Source of the DNA: Cupriavidus taiwanensis
GTDB taxonomy: Bacteria > Pseudomonadota > Gammaproteobacteria > Burkholderiales > Burkholderiaceae
Direction: 5' to 3'
Assembly: GCF_900249755.1 (NCBI RefSeq)
Contig: NZ_LT976853.1
Location: 803,142 to 867,141, forward strand
Length of the DNA: 64,000 bases
The notes under the pieces are model-generated. The model searched no databases and had not been told where the DNA came from. It worked only from the letters and a program-made list of their open reading frames with translations. The translations under genes and the position numbers were made by a program. This document shows positions 35,349 through 44,238 of the stretch, in pieces. The number at the start of each line of letters is the position of its first letter. Positions within the stretch are counted from its first letter, which is position 1.

Positions 35349-35369
35349 ATTACAAGATTGAAATGTAAT
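35349..35369. promoter_or_regulatory. Inverted repeat upstream of the TerC-family gene
   Basis: ATTACA-N9-TGTAAT lies about 100 bases before the TerC-family GTG in an AT-richer stretch. It resembles sites of OmpR-type metal-responsive regulators but I cannot name one. Confidence 0.35.
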
Positions 35370-35471
35370 CGAAAGGTTCATCGGTTAAACAGTCATGTCT
35401 GCGCTGTCAGACATCCGAAATCCCGTCAGATGACGGGGCGCACCACCACATAGAACTCGAGGAGCCTCCCC

Positions 35472-36167
35472 GTGGAACTGCTGTCTTCCACCACTTTCTG
35501 GATTGCGTTGGGATCGATCATCCTGACCAATATCGTCCTGTCCGGCGACAACGCGGTGGTGATCGCGCTCGCCTCGCGCAACCTGCCGCCCGCCCAGCAG
35601 AAGAAGGCCATCTTCTGGGGCAGCGCCGCCGCCATCATCATGCGCGTGGTGCTGACCGTGGCCGCGGTCAAGCTGCTGAGCCTGCCGTACCTGAAGATCA
35701 TCGGCGCCGTGCTGCTGGTCTACATCGGCGTGCAGCTGCTGACCGGCGAGGACGACGAAGACGGCCATGATGCCAAGGACAATATCTGGGCCGCCATCCG
35801 CACCATCCTGATCGCCGACCTGGTGATGTCGCTGGACAACGTGGTCGCCGTGGCCGCCGCCGCGCAGAAGGGGCCGGAAGGCAGCCAGCTGCTGCTGCTG
35901 ATCGTGGGCCTGGGCCTGTCGATCCCGCTGATCGTGTTCGGCAGCACCATCCTGCTCAAGGTGATGGAGCGCTTCCCGGTCATCATCGTGCTGGGCGCCG
36001 CACTGCTCGGCTACCTCGCCGGCGAAATGCTGGTCAGCGACCCGGTCGACGCCGCCTGGTTCGAAGTCCACGTGCCGCACGCCCACCTGGTGTTCGGCGC
36101 CGCCGGGGCGATCCTGGTGGTGATCATCGGCAAGCTGCTCAGCCGCCGGTCGGCAAAGACGGCCTGA
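35472..36167 (+). CDS. TerC/YjbE-family integral membrane protein, probable metal-ion exporter
   Basis: A 231-residue membrane protein with about seven helices. Two family motifs with membrane-embedded Asp residues are present: NIVLSGDNAVVIALASRNLP and [19 protein letters not shown]. An acidic/His loop (GEDDEDGHDAKD) lies between helices 3 and 4. TerC-family relatives such as E. coli Alx and B. subtilis YceF/YkoY act in manganese export, so that is the likely role. The GTG at 35472 with CGAGGAG upstream is the start. I looked for a yybP-ykoY Mn riboswitch upstream and did not see one. Confidence 0.92.
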   Translation: MELLSSTTFWIALGSIILTNIVLSGDNAVVIALASRNLPPAQQKKAIFWGSAAAIIMRVVLTVAAVKLLSLPYLKIIGAVLLVYIGVQLLTGEDDEDGHDAKDNIWAAIRTILIADLVMSLDNVVAVAAAAQKGPEGSQLLLLIVGLGLSIPLIVFGSTILLKVMERFPVIIVLGAALLGYLAGEMLVSDPVDAAWFEVHVPHAHLVFGAAGAILVVIIGKLLSRRSAKTA

Positions 36168-36186
36168 CGGCGATCTGACTGATGCG

Positions 36187-36213
36187 AAGGGCGGCCATGT
36201 GGCCGCCCTTTTT
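36187..36213 (+). terminator. Intrinsic terminator after the TerC-family gene
   Basis: 10-bp stem AAGGGCGGCC, loop ATGT, GGCCGCCCTT, then TTT. It separates the TerC-family gene from the pilin promoter region. Confidence 0.88.
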
Positions 36214-36275
36214 CGTTGGCCACGGTGCGGCATCTGTCGGTGCCCGTGCCAACTAACTCATGTGAGTGATCGCAC

Positions 36276-36367
36276 TTTTTGTCGCGCTGGCCTGAGGCAG
36301 CGGTCTCAGGTGACAATTTTTGGCGCAATCGGCGAGCTTTCCCCTGGCGGGTGACGAAATTTGTCGC
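36276..36367 (+). promoter_or_regulatory. Candidate PilR-type upstream activating region
   Basis: Three TGTC/GACA-type motifs cluster here: TTTTTGTCGC (36276), TGACAATTTTTGGCGC (from 36311) and the near-palindrome TGACGAAATTTGTCGC (36352-36367). They sit 40-130 bases upstream of the sigma-54 promoter, where an enhancer-binding protein such as PilR would bind. Resemblance to PilR sites is from memory of Pseudomonas. Confidence 0.45.
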
Positions 36368-36397
36368 TTTTCACCCCCTACCGATGGGGGATGCCGC

Positions 36398-36412
36398 TGG
36401 CACACTTGCTGC
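36398..36412 (+). promoter_or_regulatory. Sigma-54 promoter of pilA
   Basis: TGGCAC-N5-CTGC keeps the invariant GG at -24 (36399-36400) and GC at -12 (36411-36412) with the required ten bases between. It lies about 70 bases before the pilin ATG. Pilin genes of this class are commonly RpoN/PilR-dependent. Confidence 0.75.
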
Positions 36413-36482
36413 TCAATCGTCCCCGCGTCACGCAACCGAAGACGTGCAACGCTTAACCAAAATCTCTTCGAGGGGTCAAATT

Positions 36483-36941
36483 ATGCAACGGGTACAACAA
36501 CTGAAGAAGCTGGGCCGTCGGGTTCAGAAGGGTTTTACGCTGATCGAACTGATGATCGTGGTGGCGATCATTGGTATCTTGGCGGCGATTGCGATTCCGC
36601 AGTATCAGGACTATGTGACGCGTAGCCGGTGGGCGTCGGTGTACTCCGGACTGGCAAGTGTGAAGACGGCAATTGGCATGTGTACTCAAGAAAATGCCGG
36701 GGCGCTCGCGAATTGCGATGCTGGTACGGCTCCGGTCCCGGCGATTGCAGACGTGAACATGCCCGCAAACGCCGTGCTGACTTCGATTACCGATGGTGTT
36801 ATCACCGTCACTGGCGGCGCGCCGCTTGGCGGCTGTGTCGTGACGGTGACACCGGGACTCGTGGCTGGGCAGAGCGCGATTACGTGGGCAATCGCTTCTG
36901 CAACGGCTGGCTGTGGGCGGGCCGTTATCGGCGGCGTATAA
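36483..36941 (+). CDS. pilA: Type IVa major pilin
   Basis: A 152-residue prepilin. A long 17-residue basic leader ([17 protein letters not shown]) is followed by the processed N-terminus [20 protein letters not shown], with Glu5 needed for assembly and methylation of Phe1 by PilD. The globular domain has two cysteine pairs: one close pair (GMCTQ and ANCDAG) and one towards the C-terminus (GGCVV and AGCGRA). The protein ends in AVIGGV, without the C-terminal Ser that TfpO-type enzymes modify in some Pseudomonas pilins. GAGGGG precedes ATG 36483. A terminator follows, then a PglL-like gene. Confidence 0.95.
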   Translation: MQRVQQLKKLGRRVQKGFTLIELMIVVAIIGILAAIAIPQYQDYVTRSRWASVYSGLASVKTAIGMCTQENAGALANCDAGTAPVPAIADVNMPANAVLTSITDGVITVTGGAPLGGCVVTVTPGLVAGQSAITWAIASATAGCGRAVIGGV

Positions 36942-36974
36942 TTGTTTGGCTGAAACTGAACACTCAGCAACGGG

Positions 36975-36996
36975 AAAGCGCCTTCGGGCGCTTTTT
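36975..36996 (+). terminator. Intrinsic terminator after pilA
   Basis: 8-bp stem AAAGCGCC, loop TTCG, GGCGCTTT, then a T-rich run. A UUCG tetraloop stabilises it. It would make pilin mRNA the major product and the downstream oligosaccharyltransferase a minor read-through product. Confidence 0.88.
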
Positions 36997-37048
36997 CTTT
37001 GCCCAGCCCCCAAGCTATCATGCGCCTTTCCCCAACCCAGGCGCCGCA

Positions 37049-38866
37049 ATGCCGCCGTCCCGGCCAAACTTCTCGTCGGCTGTTCTCATCGCAGCAATCG
37101 TCATCCCGCTGCTGGTCTCCCGGCACACGCTGCCGCTAGCGACGTTCTACGGCGAATGGGCCGCCGCGCTATGCGGCATTGCCATGATCGCCGCCGTCGC
37201 TTTTCATGCGATACGCAGCCCGGTTACGGCGACAGCCGCACCATCCGCGTCGCTGCCGTCAATCGCGCTGCTATTCCTCTGGCTCGTCATCGTCAGCCTG
37301 ATCTTCGCGAGCCTCGGACACGCCGACGTCTCCGGCAGCCGCTTGATGACAGTCCTTACATTACTGCTCGGTGCCGCCGTGGCATCTGCCGCATGGTGGT
37401 ATCGCCGCACGCAGGCGGGCAGCGAATCGGATACTGGCGACGCCCTTGCCGTTGCGCTGCTGGTTGCCGGCCTGCTAGGCACCGTTTCGCAATGGGTCCA
37501 GCTGTTCCACCTCGAACCCCGCTCCTTCGGCCTCGTCTCTACCTATTTCTACGACACCAACCGCCGCCTCTGGGGCAACCTGAACCAGCCCAACCACCAG
37601 GCCACGGTACACGGCCTGGCACTGGTCGCGTCGGTATGGCTGGCCTCGCGTGGTCGCCTCCGCTTTCCGATGTGGCTGGCCGCGGTGGCCTTGCTCGAAA
37701 GCGGCATCGTGCTGTCCGGCTCGCGCACCGGCGTGCTGCATGTGGGCCTCGCCGCGTGCTACGCGTTGGTTGCGGCATGGCTGGCGCGTGGCGATCGCCG
37801 CGGCCCGGATCCGATGCAGCGCCCGGTCGGACTGGTCGTCGCTGCCATCGCCATGGTGGCCATGCTGCTGGTCCTGCAACCCGCCATCAAGGCAGCAGGG
37901 CAGGCCTTCGACTGGCGCCTGTTCGACACCGTCGCCCAACTCGAAGCCGAAGACCAGATCTCAGCGCGCGGCGCGCTGTGGGCGCATGCCATTGCCATGT
38001 TCCGCGCCCACCCGTGGTTCGGCGTGGGCTGGGGCGAGTTCGGCTGGGCGCAGTTCCAGCAGCTCGACCAGGTCGGCGTGAAGGTCGAGATGTCCCTGCA
38101 TGCGCATAACGCGATTCTCGATCTGCTGGCCAAGACCGGCATCGTCGGTACCGTCGGCGTCGGCGTGATCCTGCTGGCGTGGCTGTGGCGCGTGGTGCGG
38201 GTGCGTCTGTGGCATGGCGATGGCGAGGAGCGCACGCAGACCGTGCTGGTGCTGACCTGGCTGGCAATGCTGTGCGCGCATTCGATGCTGGAATATCCGC
38301 TGCATTACCTGTATTTCTTCCTGCCGTTCTGCTTCATGCTGGGGTGGCTGGAGCCGTCGGGCTTCGGGCGCTGGCGCGTGCCGTTGGCGGTGGCGCGGGG
38401 GCTGGCGCTGGCGTTCGTCGCGGTGGCAGCGGTGGTGCTGGGCACCATGTGGCACGACTATCGCCGCGCAGAGGCACGCGAGTATGCCAGCAGCGAAGGC
38501 CGCGAGCTCCTGCCGATGCCGCGCTTCTGGTTCCGCCAGCATGCCCAGGCCGATGCGGCGGGGCAGGCCGCGATCACGCCGGAGAATGCGGCGGCGCTGC
38601 TGCCCGCGCATGTCGCCGCGGTGCACCTGCTGCCGACGCCGACCATGATCGCGCGCACGGCATGGCTGCTGGCGCTGACGGGCGATGCCGCGCAAGGCCG
38701 GCAGTGGATGGAGCGCCTGCGCTGGTATTACCTGGGCGACGAGGCCGCCCAGTACGCGACCATCGCGCAGGCGTGCCGCGGCGTGGCGGCGGGCGAGCGC
38801 CCGCAGGCGTTCTGCGGCTGGGCGATCGATCGCTCGCGGCGGCTTGCGGAACTGGGCCGGGACTGA
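37049..38866 (+). CDS. PglL/PilO-like O-oligosaccharyltransferase (Wzy_C family)
   Basis: A 605-residue polytopic membrane protein with about eleven helices and a C-terminal soluble region. The Wzy_C/PglL-type segments are recognisable: GNLNQPNHQATVHGLALVA in a periplasmic loop, LSGSRTGVLHVG, then FGVGWGEFGWAQFQ and SLHAHNAILDLLAKTGIVG. Its neighbour is pilin, so it probably transfers a lipid-linked glycan to Ser/Thr of PilA in the periplasm. An O-antigen ligase or polymerase would be the alternative. Start ATG 37049 (MPPSRPNFSSAV) gives TM1 at once; the frame upstream reads through the pilin gene out of frame. Confidence 0.9.
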   Translation: MPPSRPNFSSAVLIAAIVIPLLVSRHTLPLATFYGEWAAALCGIAMIAAVAFHAIRSPVTATAAPSASLPSIALLFLWLVIVSLIFASLGHADVSGSRLMTVLTLLLGAAVASAAWWYRRTQAGSESDTGDALAVALLVAGLLGTVSQWVQLFHLEPRSFGLVSTYFYDTNRRLWGNLNQPNHQATVHGLALVASVWLASRGRLRFPMWLAAVALLESGIVLSGSRTGVLHVGLAACYALVAAWLARGDRRGPDPMQRPVGLVVAAIAMVAMLLVLQPAIKAAGQAFDWRLFDTVAQLEAEDQISARGALWAHAIAMFRAHPWFGVGWGEFGWAQFQQLDQVGVKVEMSLHAHNAILDLLAKTGIVGTVGVGVILLAWLWRVVRVRLWHGDGEERTQTVLVLTWLAMLCAHSMLEYPLHYLYFFLPFCFMLGWLEPSGFGRWRVPLAVARGLALAFVAVAAVVLGTMWHDYRRAEAREYASSEGRELLPMPRFWFRQHAQADAAGQAAITPENAAALLPAHVAAVHLLPTPTMIARTAWLLALTGDAAQGRQWMERLRWYYLGDEAAQYATIAQACRGVAAGERPQAFCGWAIDRSRRLAELGRD

Positions 38867-38867
38867 C

Positions 38868-39383
38868 CTAGTAGTACGGGTACGGGCTGTAGTAGACCGG
38901 CGGCGGTGGCGGCGGATAGTAGTACCGCGGCGCCGGAGCAGGCACTGCGGCCACGCGCCCCGGCACGGGCACGCGATTGCCGCTGGCGTACATGCACTGC
39001 ACGTAGGCGGCGTCGTATTGCTGCTGCGTGCCATAGCCCGCGTACTGCGCATTGCCGGCGCCGACCGCAGCGCCTGTCAACAGGCCGATGCCCGCGCCCA
39101 CCGCGGCACCCGATCCACCATTGAAAGCCGCGCCAGCGGCGGCACCCAGCGCGGTGCCGACCGCGGCGCTGCCGAGCGCGGCATTGTTGGCCGCCTGTGC
39201 CGAAGACACGCCGCCGACTCGCCCGAAGGCGAATTGCCGGCAGTTGTAGTCGTCGGCGCGGAACTGGTCGAAGTTCTTGCCGGTACCGGGCAGCGCCATC
39301 ACGCTGGGTCCGGAGGGAAGCACGGCGCAGGCGCCGAGGGCGAGAGTGGCCACGGCCAGCGTGGCCCGGATCAGGGCATGCAT
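38868..39383 (-). CDS. Glycine-zipper lipoprotein with Tyr/Pro-rich tail
   Basis: A 171-residue lipoprotein: signal peptide with lipobox LGAC at residues 17-20 (TLALGAC), then a spacer, then a glycine-zipper region (about 65-110: AALGSAAVGTALGAAAGAAF and AGIGLLTGAAVGAG) of the YmgG/OmpA-like type that can insert in membranes. The C-terminus is dominated by Tyr and Pro (RYYYPPPPPPVYYSPYPYY). No enzymatic motif. The last bases abut the oligosaccharyltransferase gene tail to tail (one base between stops). It is downstream of another Tyr/Pro-rich secreted protein gene on the same strand, 14 bases apart. Confidence 0.85.
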   Translation of the reverse strand: MHALIRATLAVATLALGACAVLPSGPSVMALPGTGKNFDQFRADDYNCRQFAFGRVGGVSSAQAANNAALGSAAVGTALGAAAGAAFNGGSGAAVGAGIGLLTGAAVGAGNAQYAGYGTQQQYDAAYVQCMYASGNRVPVPGRVAAVPAPAPRYYYPPPPPPVYYSPYPYY

Positions 39384-39397
39384 GGTGTCACCCCGCA

Positions 39398-39832
39398 TCA
39401 GGAATTGGCCGGCGGCTGTGCCGGTACGCGCTGCCAGCCGCCGGGGCACGACGCCACGTAGGGGTAGTAGCCTTCAGGCTGGCTGCAGTGGTACCACCAG
39501 CCCTGCTGCGGCATCACGCCGTCGGGGCCGGGGGCCGGCACCGGGCCGTTCGGGCCTTGCTCGATGTACTGCGGCGGCGCCGCGGGCACCGCCACCACGG
39601 GCGGCGGGTAGTAATACGGAGCGGGGTAGTAATAGGGATAACCGCCGTAGAACGCGCCGGGCCCGAGATAGATGCCGACGCCTACACTGGTGCGCGTCTT
39701 CACCATGCCGTCGCGCAGATCGCCGCCGTGCCACGCGGCATCGTTGAGATCGGCCCGCCCGGCAAGGGCGGCGCCGCTGGCGGCCGTGGCCGCGAGTGCC
39801 AGGGCGATCTGGCAGAGCATGCGCCCGTTCAT
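39398..39832 (-). CDS. Secreted Tyr/Pro/Gly-rich protein
   Basis: A 144-residue protein with a Sec signal peptide (MNGRMLCQIALALAATAASG, cut after ALA near residue 26). The mature protein starts GRADLNDAAWHGGDLRDGMV and contains a YGGYPYYYPAPYYYPPP block, then a C-terminal domain with two cysteines (YHCSQPEGYYPYVASCPGGW). That HCSQPxGYYPYVxxCPxGW pattern occurs in a family of small exported proteins of Burkholderiales I know only as uncharacterised. GAGGTGA precedes ATG 39832. It is probably co-transcribed with the glycine-zipper lipoprotein downstream. Confidence 0.82.
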   Translation of the reverse strand: MNGRMLCQIALALAATAASGAALAGRADLNDAAWHGGDLRDGMVKTRTSVGVGIYLGPGAFYGGYPYYYPAPYYYPPPVVAVPAAPPQYIEQGPNGPVPAPGPDGVMPQQGWWYHCSQPEGYYPYVASCPGGWQRVPAQPPANS

Positions 39833-40062
39833 GGTATTCACCTCATCCCCGCGCGCGCGGACAGGGTCAGCCGGCCGCAATCGCTGGCGGCCCGCAATCA
39901 TATTGAATACCAAATTGTCGCGCGCAGATGGCGGGGAAGACGCGCCTGGAAATGCGGCGTTACCTTTATTACCGGGGAACGAATCTGGCGTAATTCGAGG
40001 CCGGGCCCGCGCTTGCACCGCGTACTGCGCGCGTCACGTACGTGGTGCAGCGAAGGTAGCGA

Positions 40063-40542
40063 TCAACCCGCGGCCACCCAATCCCCGGACTTGCCGCCAT
40101 GCTTTTCCAGCAGCTTCACATTGCCGATCACCATGCCCCGGTCCACCGCCTTGCACATGTCGTAGATCGTCAGCAGCGCGACCTGCACGCCGGTCAGCGC
40201 CTCCATTTCCACGCCGGTCCGGCCGCGGGTCTCGGTGCGCACGGTGCAGGCGACGGTGGCCGTGGGTTCGTCCAGCGCGAACTCGACCGCGACCTTGGTC
40301 AGGCCGATCGGGTGGCACAGCGGAATCAGGTCGGCGGTACGCTTGGTGGCCATGATTGCCGCCACGCGGGCGATGCCGATCACGTCGCCCTTTTTTGCGC
40401 TGCCGTCGCGCACCAGCGCGAAGGTGGCGGGCTGCATGGTGATGGTGCCGGTGGCCACCGCGACGCGATGGGTGCTGGCCTTGTCGCCGACGTCGACCAT
40501 GTGGGCTTGTCCGGCGGTGTCGAAATGGGTGAGCTGGGTCAT
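40063..40542 (-). CDS. moaC: Cyclic pyranopterin monophosphate synthase
   Basis: Converts 3',8-cyclo-GTP to cPMP, the second step of molybdenum cofactor synthesis. 159 residues, standard length. The N-terminus [19 protein letters not shown], the [20 protein letters not shown] block and LIPLCHPI are conserved, with the catalytic Asp/Lys residues in [11 protein letters not shown] and the last Lys-rich helix ([12 protein letters not shown]). It is divergent from the M48 protease gene; no other moa gene is adjacent. Confidence 0.98.
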   Translation of the reverse strand: MTQLTHFDTAGQAHMVDVGDKASTHRVAVATGTITMQPATFALVRDGSAKKGDVIGIARVAAIMATKRTADLIPLCHPIGLTKVAVEFALDEPTATVACTVRTETRGRTGVEMEALTGVQVALLTIYDMCKAVDRGMVIGNVKLLEKHGGKSGDWVAAG

Positions 40543-40646
40543 GATCGAGAGCTTCGGAGTGCGTGCATGGGGCCGCCGGTGCCGGCGGCAAGCGTCGCCA
40601 GACGGGTCCGATGGGAACGGCCACGGGAGGCCGCTATCATAGCAAC

Positions 40647-42479
40647 ATGCCAAAACACCCATCGCTTCGCAGGTCTGCCGCACGCGGCCGTGGCGCCGTG
40701 GCAGATGCTGTTCCTGCCGGTTCCGCGTCACATCGCGGCGCCGACAGCCAATGCCGCGCGGACGTCGCGTGGTCGCCGTGGCGGCGGCCGCTGGCGGCGC
40801 TGCTGGCGCTGACCTTCGCGGCCCCGGCCTGGCCCCAGGGTACGCCGCGCCCGCCCGCGGCGCCAGCGACGCCGATGGCTGCGCCGCGCGCGCCGGCGCC
40901 CGCCACCCCGGTCACATCGTCCGAGGCCGCCGACCAGGTCTACGACAACCTGAACCGCAGCGTGAAGGCGGGCCAGAAATCGGAGTTCGGCCTGCGCAGC
41001 AACAACGCGGTGGTGGAAGCGGGCGGGGTGCAGCTGCCGGATCTCGGCGACCCGTCCACCGCATCGCTGTCGCCCGACATGGAAAAGCGGCTGGGCGACC
41101 GCATCATGCGCGATATCCGGCGCGACCCGCTGTACGTGCCCGATCCGCTGCTGTCCGATTACCTGAACGCGCTCGGCTACCGGCTGGTGCAGGCGGCGCG
41201 GCGCCAGAACATCTCGGGCTCGACCGGCGCGGGCACCTTCGCCACCGGCTTCGACCTGTTCGCGGTGCGCGACCGCAGCATCAACGCCTTTGCGCTGCCG
41301 GGCGGCTATATCGGCGTGCATACCGGGCTGCTGGTGCAGTCCGATACCGAATCCGAGCTGGCCTCGGTGCTGGGCCATGAAATCGGCCACGTGATGCAGC
41401 GGCATATCGCGCGCGGCATCACCCAGCAGGACCAGTCGATGTGGATTGCGCTGGCGTCGATGGTGCTGGCCGGGCTGGCGGCGACGCGCAGCCCGGATGC
41501 GGCGGCGGCGCTGGCGATGGGCGGGCAGGGCGCCGCCATCGCCAACCAGCTGTCGTTCTCGCGCGGCGCGGAGCGCGAGGCCGACCGGGTCGGGTTCCAG
41601 ATCCTGACCGCGGCGGGCTTCGATCCGCAGGGCATGCCGGATTTCTTCATGCGGCTGCAGCGCGCTTCGGGCACCGCCGAGAATTCGGTGCCGTCCTATG
41701 TCCGCACCCACCCGCTGACTTCCGAGCGCATCGCCGACATGCAGGACCGTGTCAGCCATGCCAGCCAGCGCAAGGTGCCGAACACGCCCGAGTACGAGTT
41801 CGCACGGATGCGCGCGCGCGTGATCCAGGAAGCGTCGCCGAGCGACCTGCAGAACCTGCGCGCCGCGCTGCGCACGCAACTGAGCGGGGCGTCGACGCTG
41901 CGCGCGCCGGCGGTGCACTATGCGCTGGCCTTCGTCGAGCAGCGCCTGCGCCGCTATCCGGCCGCCGAACAGGAACTGGCCGAGGCCCGCCGCCTGTACG
42001 GCAATATCCCCGGCGCCAGCTCGGGCAGCCCGATGCTCGACGTGATGGCGGTGGAACTGGCGCGCGCGCAGGGCCGCGTGCCCGAGGCGCTGGCGCAGGC
42101 CGGCGCTTCGATGAAGGCCTTCCCGCTGTCGCACGCGGTGGCGGTGGCCTACGCCGAGACCCTGATCGGCTCCGGCCGCCATGACGAAGCGGTGCGCTTC
42201 CTGCGCGAGCGCACGCGCCAGGAGACCGGCCGCAGCGAATGGTGGGAGATGCTGGCGCGCGCCTACGCCGGCCAGGGCAAGCGCCTGCAGCAACACCAGG
42301 CGCTGGCCGAGAAGTACGCGATGGATGGCGCCTACCAGGCCGCCATCGAACAGCTGCAGATCGCGCGCAAGGCCGGCGACGGCGACTTCTACACGCTGTC
42401 CGAGGTCGATGCGCGCCTGCACCAGCTGGAGCGCCAGTACCGCGAGGACAAGCAGGACAACAAGGGCATGCCGAACTGA
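40647..42479 (+). CDS. M48-family periplasmic metalloprotease with TPR repeats (BepA-like)
   Basis: A 610-residue protein of the BepA (YfgC) class, which in E. coli works on LptD and BAM assembly. After a long basic/Ala-rich N-region a hydrophobic segment (about residues 47-60, [15 protein letters not shown]) serves as signal sequence. The zinc motif [11 protein letters not shown] sits at His244/His248, with the third ligand in AEREADRVG. From about residue 380 to the end, TPR-like helical pairs (for example [15 protein letters not shown] and [18 protein letters not shown]) follow. The N-region before the signal is unusually long, and no later in-frame ATG would fix it. Confidence 0.9.
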   Translation: MPKHPSLRRSAARGRGAVADAVPAGSASHRGADSQCRADVAWSPWRRPLAALLALTFAAPAWPQGTPRPPAAPATPMAAPRAPAPATPVTSSEAADQVYDNLNRSVKAGQKSEFGLRSNNAVVEAGGVQLPDLGDPSTASLSPDMEKRLGDRIMRDIRRDPLYVPDPLLSDYLNALGYRLVQAARRQNISGSTGAGTFATGFDLFAVRDRSINAFALPGGYIGVHTGLLVQSDTESELASVLGHEIGHVMQRHIARGITQQDQSMWIALASMVLAGLAATRSPDAAAALAMGGQGAAIANQLSFSRGAEREADRVGFQILTAAGFDPQGMPDFFMRLQRASGTAENSVPSYVRTHPLTSERIADMQDRVSHASQRKVPNTPEYEFARMRARVIQEASPSDLQNLRAALRTQLSGASTLRAPAVHYALAFVEQRLRRYPAAEQELAEARRLYGNIPGASSGSPMLDVMAVELARAQGRVPEALAQAGASMKAFPLSHAVAVAYAETLIGSGRHDEAVRFLRERTRQETGRSEWWEMLARAYAGQGKRLQQHQALAEKYAMDGAYQAAIEQLQIARKAGDGDFYTLSEVDARLHQLERQYREDKQDNKGMPN

Positions 42480-42488
42480 GCTTGCGGC

Positions 42489-43079
42489 TCAGCCCGCCGG
42501 CGGCGCCGGCTGGCGCACGAAGCCGAAGCGCTTGGGCACCTCGCTCTCGGCAATCGGCTCGATCGGGATATCGCGGCCATCGTGGTGGAACACACCGAGG
42601 TCGGCGCCGCAGGCTTCGCCATGCCAGGTGCTGGCGCCGCTGAACTGCTCCAGGTCGTGGTCGTGCAGCAGCGCGGCCTGCAACGCCGGCGCGGTGCCCG
42701 CGGCCATGCCGTCGACGCTGCCCGCCAGCACCACGTTGCCGTGCTCGTCGGCAAAGCAGCCCTGCAGCGTGAAAGGCTGCCCGGTGGTGGTCTGCAGCGC
42801 GCCCTGGTGCAGCCGCACGATCCACGGCGCATAGCCCAGCGACACGAAGACCCGCTGCGGGCCGTTCTGGAAGTACCAGCAACCGCGCTCGTCGCACTGG
42901 TAGTTGCGCTCGATAAAGCCGATCAGCGCCTCATGGCGGATGGGGTCGCCCGAGAGCCCGTGCTGCTGCGCGTACTCATTGCGCAGGCGCCACTGGCCGC
43001 GGCGGTCCAGCGCGAGCCAGCCATAGGCATTGGGCACGTTGGGCCAGCGTGCCATGGCCTGCCTGACGATGTCGTCCAT
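42489..43079 (-). CDS. Conserved protein of unknown function (DUF2946-unrelated)
   Basis: A 196-residue cytosolic protein with no signal peptide or membrane helix. It contains several His/Cys residues (NYQCDERGCWYFQNGPQRVF, HGEACGADLGVFHHDG), a mixed alpha/beta pattern, and a Pro/Ala-rich end. It looks like a small beta-rich cytosolic protein conserved in Burkholderiales, but I do not recognise the family and assign no function. It lies tail to tail with the M48 protease gene and 37 bases downstream of the YheT-like hydrolase on the same strand. Confidence 0.8.
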   Translation of the reverse strand: MDDIVRQAMARWPNVPNAYGWLALDRRGQWRLRNEYAQQHGLSGDPIRHEALIGFIERNYQCDERGCWYFQNGPQRVFVSLGYAPWIVRLHQGALQTTTGQPFTLQGCFADEHGNVVLAGSVDGMAAGTAPALQAALLHDHDLEQFSGASTWHGEACGADLGVFHHDGRDIPIEPIAESEVPKRFGFVRQPAPPAG

Positions 43080-43116
43080 CTCTGTCTCCCCGGCGGGCCC
43101 GGGTAGGGCGCCCGCC

Positions 43117-44196
43117 TTACATCATGCTGTCGAAGAATTGCAGGATCCGCGCCGGCAGCCATTCGATATGGCCGCCGAAGCGCCCGTCCGCCTGCAGCGG
43201 CAGTTGCCGGCGCCAGCCCGCGGGCGGCGTCATGAAGCCGACATGGCCGCCGTGCTCGGGCTGCTCCAGCCACACCTGCGGGCTGGCGTCGGCCGGGCCG
43301 GGCAGGTGCCGGGCCGGCAGGAAGGGATCGTTGCGCGCGTTGAGCACCAGCGTGGGCACGGCGATATCGCGCAGCACGGGTTTGCTGGCGGCGCGGCGCC
43401 AGTAGTCGTCGGTATCGGCAAAGCCGTGCAGCGGCGCGGTGACGACGTTGTCGAACGCGTACAGGTCGCGGCTGGCGAGCATGGTGTCGCGGTCGAACAG
43501 GCCCGGGAACTGTTCCAGCTTGGCCAGCGACTTGCGCTTGAGCGTCTGCAGGAACATGCGCGTGTAGACCAGGTTGAAGCCGGCCGACAGCGCCGCGCCG
43601 CCCGCGGCCAGGTCCAGCGGCGCGGAGATCGCCGCGGCCGCATGCACGTGGCCGGCGCGGCTGCCGTCTTCGCCCAGCATGCGCAGCAAGGCGTTGCCGC
43701 CCAGCGAGATCCCCACCACCAGCAGCTTGCGCCCGCCGGCGCAGTGGTGCTGGCGCATGCGCTCCAGTACCCAGCGCAGCTCGGCCGAATCACCGGAGTG
43801 GTAGAAGCGCGGCGCCAGGTTGAGTTCGCCCGAGCAGCCGCGGAAATGCGGGATCACGCCCTGCCAGCCGCGCAGCGACAGCGCATGCATCAGCGCCTGC
43901 GCGTAGTGGCTGCCGGAGTCGCCCTCCAGCCCGTGGAACATCACCACCAGCGGCGTATCCGGCAGCACCGCGTGGGTGGTCCAGTCGAGGTCGATGAAGT
44001 CCTGGTCGGGCGTGGCCCAGCGTTCGCGGCGAAAACTGACGCGCGGCGGGCGGCGCGTGAAGCGCGCGGGGATGATGGTCTGCGCGTGGCCGCCGCGCAG
44101 CCACCACGGCATCGGCACGCCTTCGCCGTAGCCGTGCGCGGCGGCGGGATCCGCCTGGATGGCGTAGGGCAGTCGGTGGTGCGGAAGCTGCGTCAT
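43117..44196 (-). CDS. YheT-family alpha/beta hydrolase
   Basis: A 359-residue alpha/beta hydrolase of the YheT (UPF0017) group, related to esterases. The nucleophile elbow is GISLGGNAL (Ser), the acid is in LNARNDPFLP (Asp), and the base is in EHGGHVGFM (His), so the full catalytic triad is present. The opening PWWLRGGHAQTIIPARF is typical of the family. Substrate is unknown; related bacterial enzymes act on medium-chain esters. A NTF2-like protein gene lies upstream. Confidence 0.92.
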   Translation of the reverse strand: MTQLPHHRLPYAIQADPAAAHGYGEGVPMPWWLRGGHAQTIIPARFTRRPPRVSFRRERWATPDQDFIDLDWTTHAVLPDTPLVVMFHGLEGDSGSHYAQALMHALSLRGWQGVIPHFRGCSGELNLAPRFYHSGDSAELRWVLERMRQHHCAGGRKLLVVGISLGGNALLRMLGEDGSRAGHVHAAAAISAPLDLAAGGAALSAGFNLVYTRMFLQTLKRKSLAKLEQFPGLFDRDTMLASRDLYAFDNVVTAPLHGFADTDDYWRRAASKPVLRDIAVPTLVLNARNDPFLPARHLPGPADASPQVWLEQPEHGGHVGFMTPPAGWRRQLPLQADGRFGGHIEWLPARILQFFDSMM

Positions 44197-44238
44197 GCCG
44201 GCCTGGTGTTGCGGCGGGCCGCTGCGCGGCCGCGGATT

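Noticed and set aside
35310-35471. yybP-ykoY manganese riboswitch upstream of the TerC-family gene
   Set aside because: The conserved core bases of that aptamer are not present in the leader.
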